Source: Acidimicrobiales bacterium (lineage in GTDB: Bacteria > Actinomycetota > Acidimicrobiia > Acidimicrobiales > Iamiaceae). Taken from it: a stretch of DNA of 33,185 nucleotides. The stretch is taken from NCBI GenBank assembly GCA_020439505.1, contig JAGQSO010000020.1, forward strand, positions 1 to 33,185, written 5' to 3'. The notes beneath the pieces were generated by a model that had not been told where the DNA came from, searched no databases, and saw nothing but the letters and a program-made list of their open reading frames with translations. Shown piece by piece: positions 1 through 8,959 of the stretch. Made by a program: the position numbers and the translations under genes. Position 1 is the stretch's first letter, and each line of letters begins with the position of its first letter.

Positions 1-2
1 GG

Positions 3-356
3 CTCCCCTACCAGGATCCTGACCCCGGCGACGGCGTGGACCTGACCAACCTGCTGGCGGACCCCGAAGACACCGGAGATCGCGACCGCACGGTGCTGTC
101 TGCCTTCACCATGCATTGGCCGATGGCTCGAAAGGGCAGGTTCAAGTACATCCGCGAACTCGGCTGGAGTGAGGAGGTCCTGTTCGACCTCGACGCCGAC
201 CCCGGTGAGACGACCAACCTGGCCGACTCGTCCCGGCACTCCGAGATCCGCGCCGACCTGGCCGCGGCGGTGGATGCCGAACTTGCCGGATCCACCATCA
301 GGGCCGACCTGGACGCCGCCCTGGAGGCAGCCCTGCGCCAACCCAGCCAAGGCTAA
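3..356 (+). CDS. C-terminal end of a sulfatase (5' truncated by window edge)
   Basis: The frame is open from the window edge and ends with TAA at 354-356. The visible 117 residues hold the usual C-terminal signature of type I alkaline-phosphatase-superfamily sulfatases: a lysine-tyrosine-isoleucine strand, then LFDLDADPGETTNLA. In this family that stretch closes the fold after the catalytic domain. The catalytic formylglycine motif lies upstream, outside the window, so activity and substrate cannot be judged. The gene runs towards the Ltp3-like gene on the opposite strand. Only its position beside sterol genes hints at a sulfated sterol or lipid substrate, and that is weak inference. Confidence 0.75.
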   Translation, partial: LPYQDPDPGDGVDLTNLLADPEDTGDRDRTVLSAFTMHWPMARKGRFKYIRELGWSEEVLFDLDADPGETTNLADSSRHSEIRADLAAAVDAELAGSTIRADLDAALEAALRQPSQG

Positions 357-404
357 CCGGGCCCGACCGGGCTCCGTCGGGCAGATCCAGCGCTACAACA
401 GACA

Positions 405-583
405 ACGTTTGCGCTGTTGCGAGCTTGCGAGCAACTGGGCAAACGCCGTCGAGCCGCCGCAACGCAGTGAGGACCGGGCTCGACGGAACCCAGGAATCGT
501 CCGCCGAAGGCGGTCAACGAGACCCGGACCGCGAGCAGCGTCGACGCGCCACCAATCCCGGCATGAGGATGCCGGCCACGGCA
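405..583. repeat. Dispersed structured repeat, copy 1
   Basis: This is the first of three intergenic copies (others at 8677-8920 and 15307-15483). It holds three consecutive hairpins. The first is a nested stem closed by CGTTTGC (406-412) and GCAAACG (439-445) with an inner GTTGC/GCAAC stem. The second is a 10-bp stem CCGTCGAGCC (446-455) with GGCTCGACGG (477-486). The third is a small GAA-loop hairpin (501-513). The far end (about 531-583) resembles the right flank of copy 2. It fills the gap between the convergent sulfatase and Ltp3-like genes and stops just before the Ltp3-like stop codon. Unlike copies 2 and 3 it has no KstR-type box beside it. Confidence 0.85.
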
Positions 584-587
584 CGAG

Positions 588-1759
<1,172 letters not shown>

Positions 1760-1763
<4 letters not shown>

Positions 1764-2815
1764 TCACCCTCCAGGACGCAGACCAGGTTCTGTTGCAGGC
1801 AGGGCCCGCTGGTGGCGTGGGCGACCCCCCGTCGCGCCTCACCCGAGGCGATCCGGTTGGCGACCTCACCGATGCGCACCAGGCCGGCGGTCATCATGGC
1901 GTTGGCGGCCAGCGCCCCACCCGAGGGGTTGATGCTCGTATCGGCACCCAATACGAGTGCGTCGCGCACGATCAGCTCCTGATGGGAGAACGGGGCGTGG
2001 ATCTCGGCCACGTCCACGGGGCCGTCGGCCACACCGGCGGCTTCGGCGGCGATACGGGTCGACTCGCTGACGGTCAGGTCCCGCAGCCCGAGGTGGATGG
2101 GCTCGATCCGGTGGTCGAACCCACGGATCCATGCCGGTCGCTCCACCTTGGATCGGGCGACATCGCCGGCGGCCAGCACAATGGCGGCCGCGCCATCGGT
2201 GATGGGCGGGCAGTCGCTGCGACGGAGCGGGGCGACGAGGTAGTCCTCGGCCAGCACGTCGGCGGCGGGACAGTCCCACGCCAGCTGGGCGTTGGGGTTG
2301 GCGAGCGCGGCCCGACGTGATCGGGCGGCGACCTCGGCGAAGTCGGCCTCGGTGGCCTTGCCGGAGTCCAGCAGGGCTCGGGCCTGAAGGGCGGCCAGGC
2401 TGACCGAGTCGGGCCACAGGGGCCCCATGGTGATGGGGTCGAGCTGGCGCGACAGCACCATCGGCAGGTCACCGGGCGACGACTTGGCGTAGGCGTAGAC
2501 GAGGGCGGTGTCGATCTCACCGATTTGGAGCTTGACCCAGGCCTCGTAGAGGGCCCACGCCCCGTCCATCTCGACGTGGCTCTCCTGGATGGGGGGCCAG
2601 GGGCCGACGGCGTCGAGGGTCGACACGAAGCTGAAGGCCATTCCGGCCAGGTAGTCGGTGGAACCCGAGCAGGTGAAGCCGATGTCGTCGATGGTCATGT
2701 CGACCTGGCGGAGCGCACCGTGCACCGCCGGCATCAACATCTCCACCTCGTTGAGCTCCTCCACCCGGCGCCGCATCGGCGTCTGGGCGAAGCTGATCAC
2801 TGCGACGTCGCGCAT
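1760..2815 (-). CDS. ltp4: Ltp4-like thiolase-fold protein, probable steroid side-chain aldolase subunit
   Basis: This 351-residue protein is a second, shorter thiolase-fold member. Its length fits actinobacterial Ltp4 (about 354 residues). The usual nucleophile position reads SHVEMDGAWAL (79-89) without cysteine. The NPSGG strand is kept (296-300), but the following His-Pro pair is Asn-Ala (305-306). A cysteine survives near the C terminus (C339, in SGPCLQQN). This pattern fits a retro-aldolase or a structural partner better than a thiolase. In Rhodococcus, Ltp3 and Ltp4 are reported as aldol-lyases for C24-branched sterol side chains. The ATG shares one base with the upstream DUF35 stop (TGATG), and the 3' end overlaps the Ltp3-like gene by 4 bp. 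The four genes thus look like one coupled operon and perhaps one complex. Confidence 0.8.
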
Positions 2816-3438
2816 CAGACGGACGCTCCTTCGGGGTTACCGCCCAGACCGGTGCGGGGGTTGCGGATGACGGCTTCGGTCGGGGCCACCCCACCGACCC
2901 ACGAGCCCAAGCCGGTGCCGTGGCCTTCGCCCGGGATACGCACGTGGGGGTCGTCGGGTTCGCCGGTGGGGCGGAAGTAGCGGATCGACTCCAGCGTCGG
3001 CTCGATGTCGGCGTCGTCGCGCCAGACCCCTTCGACCCGCATGCCGATCCGCACCTGGTCGGCGGGGACCTCCTGGATGAGGTGCATGATCGACAGGTCG
3101 GCGCCGTCGAGCAGGATCAGCGCGCTCACGTAGGGGATCTCCATGACCGAGCCGTAGAACTGGAGGTTGACCACGCAGAACGACGTGACGGTTCCCACCT
3201 GGGCGACCTCGACGTCGATCGGGGTGGGCTGGCCCAGTTCGGGATCGGCTCCCCGCGGGGGGACGTAGACCCGGCCCCCTGGGGCCTGCTGGCCGATGAT
3301 CCGCTTGTTGGTGATGCCGGTCAGGAACCGGGTGGTGGCGTCACCGGCGGTGAACTCGTAGTCGAGCTGCGCTGGCGTGCGGACGCTGCGAACCGGTTCG
3401 ACGTCACGGATCGACTCGGGCAGGGTGATCTCGGCCAT
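2815..3438 (-). CDS. DUF35 OB-fold protein (Ltp partner), first copy
   Basis: The protein has 207 residues from the ATG at 3438. The open frame extends further upstream, but that part is arginine-rich and overlaps the next DUF35 gene, so it is a shadow. The ATG sits in TGATG with the upstream stop. The core looks like a DUF35 OB-fold: IIGQQAPGGRVYVPPR, a strand region around residues 80-120, and a turn QVRIGMRVEGVWRD typical of the acyl-CoA-binding OB barrel. The rubredoxin-like zinc cysteines found in many DUF35 proteins are absent. In steroid degraders DUF35 domains pair with Ltp thiolase-fold proteins to form aldolases. The extra C-terminal tail, rich in Gly and Pro, has no assigned role. 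Confidence 0.8.
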   Translation of the reverse strand: MAEITLPESIRDVEPVRSVRTPAQLDYEFTAGDATTRFLTGITNKRIIGQQAPGGRVYVPPRGADPELGQPTPIDVEVAQVGTVTSFCVVNLQFYGSVMEIPYVSALILLDGADLSIMHLIQEVPADQVRIGMRVEGVWRDDADIEPTLESIRYFRPTGEPDDPHVRIPGEGHGTGLGSWVGGVAPTEAVIRNPRTGLGGNPEGASV

Positions 3439-3917
3439 CAGGCTGCTCCTCCCTCGGCCACCGGAACCCAGCGGGCGATGTCGTCGATGTGGCCCTCGCG
3501 TTCTTCGGCCCACACCGGTTCCACCCGCATCCCGGTGGACATGGCCTCGATCGTTCCGGCATCGACGGCGCCGAGCATGGCGGTGTCGGCGCCGTCGGGG
3601 CGGATCTGGGCCCAGGCGAAGGGCCGGTCCAAGGGGTGCTTGTCGTGGGGGGTGACGACCCACGCCCAGGTGGTGACCTCACCGGCCGGCCCGACCTCTA
3701 CCAGTTCGGTCAGGTCGCGGCCCGACACCGGGTCGAACTCGGCGGGCGGCACGATGACGCGCCCGTCCTCGGCCCGGGATCCGATCAGGACCTTCTCCCG
3801 CAGCCCGGTGAGGAAGGCGCCGATGATCGGTCCGGTGGTCCGCTTGAACGGGTACTCGATGATGAGGGGGGCCGACAGCACCTCGCCGCCCCCTGTCCCC
3901 TGTGTGGTCTCGGTCAC
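3438..3917 (-). CDS. DUF35 OB-fold protein (Ltp partner), second copy, first gene of the operon
   Basis: The protein has 159 residues from the GTG at 3917. An ATG further upstream is open, but starting there would place the KstR-type box at 3930-3943 inside the gene, so GTG 3917 is preferred. The sequence shows the DUF35 pattern: VLIGSRAEDGRVIVPP, then AGEVTTWAWVV, then STGMRVEPVW. As in the next gene the zinc-ribbon cysteines are missing. In M. tuberculosis the equivalent position is, from memory, one longer DUF35 gene (Rv3521). Here two separate OB-fold proteins are encoded, linked by a TGATG junction. The gene is divergent from the serine hydrolase at 4015. Confidence 0.75.
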   Translation of the reverse strand: MTETTQGTGGGEVLSAPLIIEYPFKRTTGPIIGAFLTGLREKVLIGSRAEDGRVIVPPAEFDPVSGRDLTELVEVGPAGEVTTWAWVVTPHDKHPLDRPFAWAQIRPDGADTAMLGAVDAGTIEAMSTGMRVEPVWAEEREGHIDDIARWVPVAEGGAA

Positions 3918-3929
3918 GGCGCCAGACAA

Positions 3930-3943
3930 TAGAACACGTTCCA
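3930..3943. promoter_or_regulatory. KstR-type operator (TAGAACACGTTCCA)
   Basis: This matches TnnAACnnGTTnnA at every fixed position. It lies 12 bp upstream of the DUF35/Ltp operon start and 71 bp upstream of the divergent serine hydrolase. It could control one or both. Confidence 0.85.
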
Positions 3944-4014
3944 GTTCCAACCCCACCCGACCGATCCCGAGCATCAACAGCAGGCCACGACCGAACCGGT
4001 ATACGGTGCGGCAC

Positions 4015-5430
4015 ATGTCCACGAACGCACCTGTTCACCATCGCCGGTCACCGCGCCTCACCACCTCGGGTCGGCACCGCGCCCTGAGCGTGGCCGGCCT
4101 CACCCTGGGCCTCCTGATCGGTGGGACCGGACCGGTCCTGCCCGCCAACGGCACCACCGCGGCCCCCACCCAACAGTCCAACGCCCCCGGCGACGGCTGG
4201 ATGGAGTCCGCTCCCGCCGACCAGAACATGGACGCCGCCACCATGGAGGCGGCACGCACCTACGCCTTCCAACCCGACCGCCACACCCAGGGCGTGGTGA
4301 TCACACGAGGCGGTGAAGTGGTGACCGAGTGGTACGCCGATGGCGAAGGTCCCCGTTCGTGGTCGGCCAGCTGGTCGATGGCCAAGAGCTTCACCAGCGC
4401 CCTCGTCGGGATCGCCATTTCCGAGGGACTGATCGAGAGCGTGGACGTGTCCATGGCCGACTACTTCCCCGACTGGCGGGGAACCGACAAGGAGGCCATC
4501 CGCCTCCGCGACGTCCTCCACATGGAATCGGGTCTCAAGTGGAACGAGAACTACGACCCCGCCGACATAGCCGGGTCGGACATCATCCAGATGGGCATCG
4601 CCCGCGACCAGCTCGCCTATGCCGCCAGCCGCCCGGCCGAGGTTCCTCCCGGAACCCGGTTCAACTACTCCAGCGGTGACACCATGCTGCTATCTCGGGT
4701 CATCGAGGTGGCCACCGGAAGGCCCGCCGACCGCTACGCCCAAGAGAAGCTGTTCGGACCCATCGGCATCGACCAGGTCGAATGGTGGCGCGACGGGGCG
4801 GGCCACACCCTCACCTACTGCTGCTTGGACACCACCAGCCGCAACTACGCCCGGATGGGCCTCCTGTACATGCGGGGCGGGGTGTGGGAAGGCCGCCAGG
4901 TCGTTCCCGCCCGATGGATCGAGGACTCCTGGACGGCGACGGAGAACTCCGGCGGCGACTACGGGTTCCAATGGTGGATCCGCCAGTCCGACGAGGTCGG
5001 GACGATCTACATGATGAACGGCCACGACGGTCAGTTCACCTACGTCATCCCCGAACTCGACATGGTGATCGTTCGCAACGGTGACTTCGTCAAGAGCCAA
5101 TGCGACCCCGTCGCCGACCCGACCCTCTTCGGCCCGTACCCGCCCTCGGGACTCGCCCCGGGCCGGGGTACCACTCCCCCCGAATCGTGGAACCACTGGG
5201 AGTTCCTCACCCCGATCCTCGACTCGGTGACCGGCCCGTCGACCGCTGAGGCCACCCCCGGCCGCCAGTCCCACGCCGCGACCCGCAACCCCCAGGGCGA
5301 ACCGATGGACCCCTGCACCACCGACACCACCCCGCCCCCGACCACCACTCCGACGACGACCACACGACCCACCACTCCCCCGAGCCGGCCCGCCACCCCG
5401 GTCACCGCGTCCCCGGCCTACACCGGCTAA
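4015..5430 (+). CDS. Secreted beta-lactamase-family serine hydrolase (esterase-like)
   Basis: This is a 471-residue protein with an N-terminal signal peptide: basic residues to about 24, a hydrophobic core at 25-40, then a Thr/Ala/Pro-rich stretch. It belongs to the class C beta-lactamase/esterase fold. The nucleophile motif is S121-M-A-K124, the second motif is Y218-S-S, and the third position reads H337-D-G. The C-terminal 40 residues are a Thr/Pro-rich low-complexity tail, as in surface-exposed actinobacterial proteins. Family members include D-Ala-D-Ala carboxypeptidase-like and ester or amide hydrolases, so the substrate is unassigned. The KstR-type box in the shared upstream region suggests regulation with sterol catabolism, perhaps to release an esterified sterol or lipid outside the cell (inference). 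ATG 4015 was chosen because the upstream open frame is a shadow of the DUF35 genes. Confidence 0.82.
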   Translation: MSTNAPVHHRRSPRLTTSGRHRALSVAGLTLGLLIGGTGPVLPANGTTAAPTQQSNAPGDGWMESAPADQNMDAATMEAARTYAFQPDRHTQGVVITRGGEVVTEWYADGEGPRSWSASWSMAKSFTSALVGIAISEGLIESVDVSMADYFPDWRGTDKEAIRLRDVLHMESGLKWNENYDPADIAGSDIIQMGIARDQLAYAASRPAEVPPGTRFNYSSGDTMLLSRVIEVATGRPADRYAQEKLFGPIGIDQVEWWRDGAGHTLTYCCLDTTSRNYARMGLLYMRGGVWEGRQVVPARWIEDSWTATENSGGDYGFQWWIRQSDEVGTIYMMNGHDGQFTYVIPELDMVIVRNGDFVKSQCDPVADPTLFGPYPPSGLAPGRGTTPPESWNHWEFLTPILDSVTGPSTAEATPGRQSHAATRNPQGEPMDPCTTDTTPPPTTTPTTTTRPTTPPSRPATPVTASPAYTG

Positions 5431-5474
5431 GGAGGCGAGCCATCAGGCGAGCCGACCCTTAAGCACGGCATGGT

Positions 5475-5499
5475 TAGACCGAGGCGAAGCCTCGGTCTA
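5475..5499. terminator. Perfect 11-bp hairpin after the serine hydrolase gene
   Basis: TAGACCGAGGC and its reverse complement are separated by a GAA loop, 45 bp past the stop codon. There is no clear T run, so a terminator role is likely but not certain. Confidence 0.5.
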
Positions 5500-5650
5500 G
5501 TCACCCTCGCAGCGATGAGGACTGGACCTATCCGCTAGGCGCCTGAACGGCCGGGTGCCGTGACCGGCGGCCTTTGCCGGACTCGGGATGCCCGAACCCG
5601 GGGGACCGCTCGCCCAGCCACTCGTCTGTCCACCCGCATAGTGAAACGGA

Positions 5651-5694
5651 AAGTGCCGGCCCGTCCCCGCCAGTAGCGGGCCGGGCCGGCACTT
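5651..5694. terminator. Strong hairpin between convergent genes
   Basis: A 13-bp perfect stem (5651-5663 with 5682-5694) is extended inward by a second 5-bp stem (5666-5670 with 5676-5680). It lies 10 bp past the alcohol dehydrogenase stop on the minus strand and faces the serine hydrolase from the other side, so it probably terminates transcription in both directions. Confidence 0.65.
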
Positions 5695-5703
5695 CACCAG
5701 ACG

Positions 5704-6783
5704 TCAGAAGGTGATGACGGTGCGGATGACCTCACCCTTTTTCATGGCGTCGAAGGCGTCGTTGATCTCATCGATGCCCATGCGCTTGGAGATCATTCCC
5801 TCGAGGTCGAGCTGGCCGTCCTTCCAGAGCTGAAGGAACCGGGCGAAGTCGCGGCGGACGTCGACCGAGCCGTAGTAGCTACCCATGAAGTTCTTCTCGG
5901 AGAAGAAGATCTCGAAGCCGTTGAACGAGACCTCCTTGTCCATGGCGCCGACCCCAACCACGCAGGTGGTGCCGCCCCGGCGGGTGGCGTCGTAGGCCTG
6001 GCGCATCACCGCGGGAACACCGATGGCCTCGAAGGCGTAGTCGAATCCGTCGCCGGTGAGCTCGGCCTGGAGGGCAGCGAGATCGTCGGGCTTGACGGTG
6101 TGGGTGGCGCCGAAGCGCTTGGCCATCTCCAGCTTCTCGTCGATGAGGTCGACGGCCACGATGACCGCCGCCCCGGCCACCTTGGCGCCCTGGATGACCG
6201 AGATGCCGACCCCACCACAGCCGAACACCACGACCTTGGAGCCGGGCTGGACCTTGGCGGTGTTGATGGCGGCACCGACTCCGGTGCTGACACCACAGCC
6301 GATAAGCGAGGCGATGTCGAACGGGACGTCGTCGTCGATCTTGATGGCCGCCTCCTGGGGAAGCGTCACGTACTCGGCGAAGGTGCCGGTCCCGGCCATG
6401 CCGAACAGGTCGGTGTCACCCTCTTTGAACCGGGGCAGTCCGGCGATGGTGAACTGGATCATCACGCACAGGTGAGGTTGGTTGCGCTCGGTGCAGTAGT
6501 TGCACTGACCGCACGGCGGCGACCACGCCACCACCACGTGATCACCGACCTTGAGATCGGTGACGTCGCTGCCCACGGCCGAGATGACGCCGGCACCCTC
6601 GTGGCCGGGAACGAACGGCGCCCCCTGGGGGAGGGTGCCCTCCATGGCGTGGAGATCGGAATGGCACACCCCGGTGGCCTCGATCTTGATGGTGACGTCG
6701 GTGGGTCCGCACGGGATCGGTTCGATCCCGTCGACGACCTCGAGCTTCTCGTCCCCGGTGTTTCGCAGCACGGCGGCACGCAT
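5704..6783 (-). CDS. Zinc-dependent alcohol dehydrogenase (class III-like MDR family)
   Basis: This 359-residue NAD(P)-dependent medium-chain dehydrogenase is close to the family's usual length. Catalytic zinc ligands are seen as C40 in GVCHSD and H61-E62 in PGHEGAG, with a third Cys in LIGCGVSTG. The structural zinc lobe has C91, C94, C97 and C106. The Rossmann glycine motif is FGCGGVG. The reaction is reversible oxidation of a primary alcohol to an aldehyde, with substrate unknown. Mycobacterial relatives include AdhB/AdhD-type enzymes. ATG 6783 was chosen because a good ribosome site (AGAAGGA) precedes it, although an upstream in-frame start exists. There is no KstR-type box in front. A role in oxidising a sterol terminal alcohol is only a guess from location. 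Confidence 0.85.
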   Translation of the reverse strand: MRAAVLRNTGDEKLEVVDGIEPIPCGPTDVTIKIEATGVCHSDLHAMEGTLPQGAPFVPGHEGAGVISAVGSDVTDLKVGDHVVVAWSPPCGQCNYCTERNQPHLCVMIQFTIAGLPRFKEGDTDLFGMAGTGTFAEYVTLPQEAAIKIDDDVPFDIASLIGCGVSTGVGAAINTAKVQPGSKVVVFGCGGVGISVIQGAKVAGAAVIVAVDLIDEKLEMAKRFGATHTVKPDDLAALQAELTGDGFDYAFEAIGVPAVMRQAYDATRRGGTTCVVGVGAMDKEVSFNGFEIFFSEKNFMGSYYGSVDVRRDFARFLQLWKDGQLDLEGMISKRMGIDEINDAFDAMKKGEVIRTVITF

Positions 6784-6842
6784 GGCAGTTCCTTCTTTCG
6801 GCAGTAGGCCAGGTGGGCCCGCGGACCCTACTAGCGCCGTGA

Positions 6843-6859
6843 CCGGCAACCTTTGCCGG
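6843..6859. repeat. Short hairpin repeat, 7-bp stem and 3-nt loop
   Basis: CCGGCAA-CCT-TTGCCGG is a perfect hairpin just beyond the 3' end of the membrane-protein gene (minus strand), and it may act as its terminator. Variants of the surrounding words GCCGTGACCGGCAACC recur at 5556-5580, 17179-17200 and 26783-26804, and inverted at 8898-8918, always between genes. Confidence 0.5.
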
Positions 6860-6877
6860 CGTTTCACCTGCACTGCA

Positions 6878-8611
6878 TCAGTTGGCAGGTGCTATCGAGC
6901 CATCGAGGAGCACTCGTCGCCCCGACGGGGTCACCACGACCGCCCGGTAACGGTCGACACCGCTGTGGGCGACGGCTCTGATCCGGCGGCTGCCGTCGGT
7001 GACCGGGAACGCCCGGTTGAGCCACAGGTCGTCCAATCCCAGTCCGACCACCTCTCCTCGATCGTCGGTGATCACCACGCAGGAGATGGACACACCGGGC
7101 GGAACCCGGCCCATCAACTCCACCCCGCCCTCCAGTTGGGTGCTCTCAGCCAGGTTCGAGAGGCCGCCACCCGCACGGTCCAACTTCGAAAGGTCCAAAC
7201 GGGTTCCCAGGAGGCCACAATGGGCGTTCCAGGACCCGGTCAACGGGTACTGGTCTGCCGACTCCAGGTGATCCACGTCGACGGGGCTTCCGCCAACCCT
7301 GGTCATGTAGTTCAGGTCGCGGTCCAGACCCAGGCGTAGGGCGATCGCGCCCAGGTCCTGCTGGTCCCGGGTCTCCTCCATCATCCGTCGCTGGCCGCTT
7401 CCCGCCACGGTGGCGGCCACGACCATCGGCATGACCACCACGACCGACGTTCCCCACAGCGCGACCCGCCGAACCGATACGGCCCGAGAAGCAACCAACT
7501 CCATGGCCCGATGACGGACACGCAGGACCACCATCGCGGCCAGCCCGATCCACACGAAGCTGGGGAGCGACTGGTAGCGACCCTCTCCCGCCCCCATCTC
7601 CCCTGGCCGGCCGTAAACGATGAAGGCGGTGGCAACGATCCCGTAGACCGCGACCCCCAGCCAAGGCGCCGACGCGTGGTGGTTCCCGACCACGGCCCAC
7701 AGGCCGAGAGCGGCGACCGCGGCGAGGGCGGTGGCCCCGACCACGACCGCCGGTGGGCCGGTCAGCCCGAAGGGCCAGGCCACCATGGCCGGCAAGTCAC
7801 GCAGGAACCCACCGACGGTCGTCGCCACCGTCAGCACCGAGGTGCTCTGCATCCGGCGCAGCACCTCGAACCCGACGAGAGCGGCGGCCAGAGGCATTTC
7901 CTTCCACCACTGCCGCCACGGTCGGCACACCAACCCCACCGCGATGAGCGCCGGCCACACCGCCATCCCGGTCCCGTAGGAGAGGGTCGCGAGGACCGCC
8001 AGCGGGACGGCCAGCAGCCACCTCTGTTGCCAGCGGGCGAGCAGAGCGGCCAACGCCCACACGTTGGCGGTCAGCCAGGCGGCCCCGCTCATCGACAACA
8101 CGTAGTTCCATGCCCCGTTCATGCTGAACAGCAAGGCGCTGGACAAGACAAGCAGAACTCCGCGCTCGACCACCGAGATCGGTGTTCGCATCAGCATCCA
8201 CCCGAGGATCGCCACCTGGGCAACACCCACCACCACCACGACAGCAGCCATCGAACGGTTGGATCCTTCGAACACGGTGAGATTCAGCCAATAGATGAGC
8301 TTGGCGGTCAGCAACGGGTGCCCGTTGTGGCGAACCAGCAGGTTCTCCACCTGCAATGAGCCGTTCTCGCCGATCAGGTCACCGAAGATCAGCCAGTAAT
8401 CCCCGTACTGCATCCGCGAGACTCCTCGGACCAGTAGCGCCATCCGCACCACCGGTACGGCAGCCACCGCGATCATCAATCCAGCGACCAGGCGACGCGG
8501 TCCCGAGCGTCTCGACTCGTCGGTCGCCAGGTCACCGGCCGACGGTTCGGCGTTCACGTCTACCCGAGACGACTCGTCCACCTCACCGGGCTGGCGCATC
8601 CGGAGCAACAT
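6878..8611 (-). CDS. Polytopic membrane protein of unknown function, with C-terminal extracytoplasmic domain
   Basis: The protein has about 577 residues. The N terminus is charged, followed by a helix near the position of AGLMIAVAAVPVV. A loop with acidic and His residues (YGDYWLIFGDLIGENG, LLVRHNGHPLL) follows, then eight to ten further hydrophobic segments and a soluble C-terminal part of about 170 residues. The loop after the first helix and the overall layout recall GT-C-type glycosyltransferase or O-antigen-ligase-like membrane proteins, but no defining motif is seen, so no function is assigned. The start is uncertain: ATG 8611, ATG 8599 and TTG 8662 are all in frame and none has a strong ribosome site. 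It is divergent from the acyl-CoA synthetase at 8960, with the repeat between them. Confidence 0.6.
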   Translation of the reverse strand: MLLRMRQPGEVDESSRVDVNAEPSAGDLATDESRRSGPRRLVAGLMIAVAAVPVVRMALLVRGVSRMQYGDYWLIFGDLIGENGSLQVENLLVRHNGHPLLTAKLIYWLNLTVFEGSNRSMAAVVVVVGVAQVAILGWMLMRTPISVVERGVLLVLSSALLFSMNGAWNYVLSMSGAAWLTANVWALAALLARWQQRWLLAVPLAVLATLSYGTGMAVWPALIAVGLVCRPWRQWWKEMPLAAALVGFEVLRRMQSTSVLTVATTVGGFLRDLPAMVAWPFGLTGPPAVVVGATALAAVAALGLWAVVGNHHASAPWLGVAVYGIVATAFIVYGRPGEMGAGEGRYQSLPSFVWIGLAAMVVLRVRHRAMELVASRAVSVRRVALWGTSVVVVMPMVVAATVAGSGQRRMMEETRDQQDLGAIALRLGLDRDLNYMTRVGGSPVDVDHLESADQYPLTGSWNAHCGLLGTRLDLSKLDRAGGGLSNLAESTQLEGGVELMGRVPPGVSISCVVITDDRGEVVGLGLDDLWLNRAFPVTDGSRRIRAVAHSGVDRYRAVVVTPSGRRVLLDGSIAPAN

Positions 8612-8676
8612 TAGGTGCCGACCGGCACCGCCCGGCCTCTCCCCGCCCGAGGCAACCCACAAGAACCGGGCAGCGC

Positions 8677-8920
8677 GCAGCGTCGGTGATCACCCAAAGT
8701 CATGCCAAGGGTGCCGGACACGACACCAACGCTCGATCACGGAACGTTTCGCTGTTGCGAGCTTGCGAGCAACTGGGCAAACGCCGTCGAGCCCCCGCAA
8801 CGAAGTGAGGACCGGGCTCGACGGAACCAGGAATCGTCCGCCGAAGGCGGTCCAAGAGAACCGAACCGCGTGCAGCGTCGGTGACCACCCAAAGTCATGG
8901 CAAGGTTGCCGGCACGGCAC
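8677..8920. repeat. Dispersed structured repeat, copy 2, with 50-bp direct repeats at its ends
   Basis: The core (8744-8871) matches copy 1 at roughly nine bases in ten by eye and keeps the same hairpins: CGTTT/AAACG (8745-8749, 8779-8783), the 11-bp stem CCGTCGAGCCC/GGGCTCGACGG (8784-8794, 8814-8824) and the GAA-loop hairpin (8838-8850). Two near-identical 49-50-bp segments (8677-8726 and 8872-8920, about 45 of 50 positions alike) flank it in direct orientation. The right segment ends exactly where the KstR-type box begins. No gene is apparent inside; short open frames here are shared with the other copies and look incidental. Confidence 0.85.
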
Positions 8921-8934
8921 TAGAACGCGTTCCA
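8921..8934. promoter_or_regulatory. KstR-type operator (TAGAACGCGTTCCA)
   Basis: It fits TnnAACnnGTTnnA exactly and sits 25 bp before the acyl-CoA synthetase start, directly joined to the end of repeat copy 2. Confidence 0.82.
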
Positions 8935-8959
8935 GTCCGATCCCCTAGAGTCGCCCGCC

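Noticed and set aside
2920..4014. Upstream extension of the serine hydrolase frame to 836 residues
   Set aside because: This stretch is antisense to the two DUF35 genes and the operator. The signal peptide begins at ATG 4015.
4015..5430. Beta-lactamase giving antibiotic resistance
   Set aside because: The SxxK fold is shared with esterases and peptidases. Nothing specific to beta-lactam hydrolysis is seen, and context favours an esterase-like role.
8700..8948. Short open frames inside the repeats that encode similar peptides in all three copies
   Set aside because: Similarity follows from the DNA repeat. Frames shift between copies and no ribosome site is present.
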